Of a DNA stretch of 64,000 nt, positions 62,683 to 64,000 are shown one piece after another. The notes beneath the pieces were generated by a model. The model was not told the origin of the DNA and did not search any database. It saw only the letters and a program-made list of their open reading frames with translations. The stretch lies in assembly GCF_036245475.1 (NCBI RefSeq), contig NZ_BTPM01000002.1, forward strand, positions 682,001 to 746,000. The letters are read 5' to 3'. Numbering within the stretch: the first letter of the stretch is position 1; every line of letters begins with the position of its first letter. The stretch is from Vibrio sp. 10N (GTDB taxonomy: Bacteria; Pseudomonadota; Gammaproteobacteria; Enterobacterales; Vibrionaceae). The translations under genes and the position numbers were made by a program.

Positions 62683-62707
62683 CCCCAACCGCTTACACTC
62701 AATAACC

Positions 62708-62740
62708 GTCATGCTAATGCAGACTTTGCATTAGCATGAC
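62708..62740 (+). terminator. Strong hairpin after yccS
   Basis: GTCATGCTAATGCA / TGCATTAGCATGAC, perfect 14-bp stem, 5-base loop, no strong T tract. Confidence 0.6.
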
Positions 62741-62910
62741 TTAGTTAACCAACCTATTGACGCCCTCTTACATTTCTCGGACAAAATTCACAAACTGAAT
62801 TTATAGAATACTCAATATAGCGACTCATCATTGATGATCGAAAGGAACTCAACCGCTTGTGTACACGAGACAACCACGATCAACCAAACTGCGTCATAAC
62901 GGGTGTTACT

Positions 62911-63072
62911 ATGCCAACACAGCAATTTGAAAAACTGAAAGAACAGCTAAAGCAGCTATCGCCACAGCAGCTCAAAGCACTGCAAGGCGAAATCAGCTCA
63001 CAGCTACAGCCAAGCTCTGATAATTTATTGAGCGAAGAAGAGTTAGCGGCACTTTCACAACTGTTTCGTTAA
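62911..63072 (+). CDS. Small protein of unknown function
   Basis: 53 residues from ATG 62911: MPTQQFEKLKEQLKQLSPQQ then LKALQGEISSQL and LSEEELAALSQLFR. Highly helical and Gln/Leu-rich, no membrane segment. The 18 codons upstream are open but poor. Family not recognised; lies before the HMG-CoA reductase gene. Confidence 0.6.
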   Translation: MPTQQFEKLKEQLKQLSPQQLKALQGEISSQLQPSSDNLLSEEELAALSQLFR

Positions 63073-63230
63073 TCTGCCAACCTCCCGCGCACAACTATGT
63101 CTTACCCTAACAGTTGTCGGTTCAACATGCGTACGTCTGTAATATGATGTCACAGAAGTTTTCGGCCATGGCTTGTATCTCTGAACTATGTGGGTAGAAT
63201 CCCCGTTCAAATTGATTGACAAACATCGAC

Positions 63231-64000
63231 ATGCCAAAAGTAAATCTTCACAAGCGTAACTACCTAAATAACTTAGGTGACGAGCTCGCAATGTCTGAGT
63301 TCGAGCAGAAACTCACTCCTAAGTTTGACTCACCAGCAAAGCGAGTGAATCGTAGTCCCTACCTTACCCAGCGCAACGTCGACTACCGTTGGAAAACTCT
63401 CAAAAATCCGAGCGCACAAGCTCAGCTTCTCGATGCCCACACTGAATCGCAAATGGAAGCCTACGAAAAAAACATTGAGTTTTTTGTCGGTACTTTAAAA
63501 ATGCCCATCGGCACTGCCGGCCCGCTCAGAGTGAATGGTCTGTTCGCCCAAGGGGATTACCAAATTCCGCTTGCCACTACCGAAGCCGCTCTAGTTGCAT
63601 CATACAACCGTGGTGCCAACCTAATTACAGCCTGTGGTGGAGCTAGCGCGATGCTACTCAATGAAGGGGTCACTCGAACGCCTGGCTTTGCATTTAAGTC
63701 ACTCATTGAGGCTGGTCAATTTGTGGCGTGGTTGGTGACCCAGTTCGATCACTTTAAAACATTGGCCGAGTCGACCACTTCCCACGGTAAACTCAGTGAC
63801 GTAAGCGTCAACATCGAAGGTAATCACGTCTACTTGGTGTTTGAATATTTAACAGGAGATGCGTCAGGTCAGAATATGGTGACGATCGCCACAAACGTGG
63901 TGTTTGACTACATTCTAACTAACACGCCTATCGAGCCCGACTATGCATTTCTGGACGGTAACCTGTCTGGCGATAAAAAAGCGAACTCACAGACCTTACG
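63231..64000 (+). CDS. mvaA: Hydroxymethylglutaryl-CoA reductase, 5' part (cut by window end)
   Basis: 256 codons are visible from ATG 63231; the gene runs off the window. Motifs: VGTLKMPIGTAGPLRVNG, ATTEAALVASYNRGAN (catalytic Glu; usual TTEGALVAS has Gly where Ala is seen), TGDASGQNMVT (cofactor site, GDAMGxNM type), DGNLSGDKKAN (catalytic Lys). Class-I-like spacing. It interconverts HMG-CoA and mevalonate. Most gammaproteobacteria use the MEP pathway, so it may have been acquired. Confidence 0.9.
   Translation, partial: MPKVNLHKRNYLNNLGDELAMSEFEQKLTPKFDSPAKRVNRSPYLTQRNVDYRWKTLKNPSAQAQLLDAHTESQMEAYEKNIEFFVGTLKMPIGTAGPLRVNGLFAQGDYQIPLATTEAALVASYNRGANLITACGGASAMLLNEGVTRTPGFAFKSLIEAGQFVAWLVTQFDHFKTLAESTTSHGKLSDVSVNIEGNHVYLVFEYLTGDASGQNMVTIATNVVFDYILTNTPIEPDYAFLDGNLSGDKKANSQTL

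Overview
The window reads as chromosomal DNA of a marine Vibrio (Gammaproteobacteria), most likely from the smaller chromosome. The basis is gene content and order: a heme-receptor/LysR pair like hupA-hupR, a complete vxrABCDE (wigKR-type) cell-envelope regulatory operon ending in the 50-residue YoaH/UPF0181 gene, yciH, ddl, pntAB, nrdDG and an HMG-CoA reductase. As I recall, V. cholerae carries counterparts of many of these on its chromosome II, several in the same order. Base composition is moderate, coding density is high, and no rRNA, tRNA, CRISPR array or prophage was recognised.

Layout. 1-3.4 kb: Fur-boxed heme receptor and divergent LysR activator. 3.4-9.9 kb: protein lysine acetyltransferase Pat, a SPOR lipoprotein, Ddl, a tyrosine recombinase with altered catalytic residues, a small unknown protein and YciH. 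9.9-11.2 kb: a stretch of about 1.25 kb without genes, possibly decayed coding DNA. 11.2-15.7 kb: vxrABCDE. 15.9-18.8 kb: pntAB. 19.1-23.8 kb: a small PF10115-type protein, two diguanylate cyclases, an outer-membrane barrel and a small unknown protein. 23.8-27.9 kb: cobQ-modABC. 28.1-30.6 kb: a barrel protein, a retropepsin-like lipoprotein and an aromatic aminotransferase. 30.9-33.6 kb: nrdDG with a perfect FNR palindrome and two NrdR boxes in a plausible promoter.

34.7-44.2 kb is the most interesting part. It combines a TolC-like channel, rhodanese, DUF2892 protein, RND pump with adaptor, two YeeE/YedE-type sulfur transporters, an ArsR repressor with the two-cysteine spacing of HlyU/SqrR persulfide sensors, and a CoA-disulfide/persulfide reductase with a C-terminal rhodanese. 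Two promoters in the cluster share one architecture: an ATTAG-N6-CTAAT operator laid over a TAGACA -35 element, 17 bp from the -10. This looks like a sulfane-sulfur-responsive regulon that has taken in an efflux pump.

44.3-46.3 kb: cytochrome b562, a PHP phosphatase and an S4 RNA-binding protein. 46.331-47.761 kb: a complete IS4-like element with 11-bp target duplications, inserted inside what was an intrinsic terminator. 47.8-50.5 kb: a LruC/GEVED-type secreted protein and a lipoprotein. 50.6-52.5 kb: an EamA exporter with a divergent LysR regulator. 52.6-57.2 kb: a TonB-dependent receptor - YfiR - membrane diguanylate cyclase operon, with a perfect 31-bp palindrome upstream. 57.4-62.7 kb: YlqF GTPase, an MFS transporter, a tandem pair of 200-bp hairpin-rich repeats, and a YccS-type membrane protein. 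62.9-64.0 kb: a small unknown protein and the 5' part of an HMG-CoA reductase gene cut by the window end.
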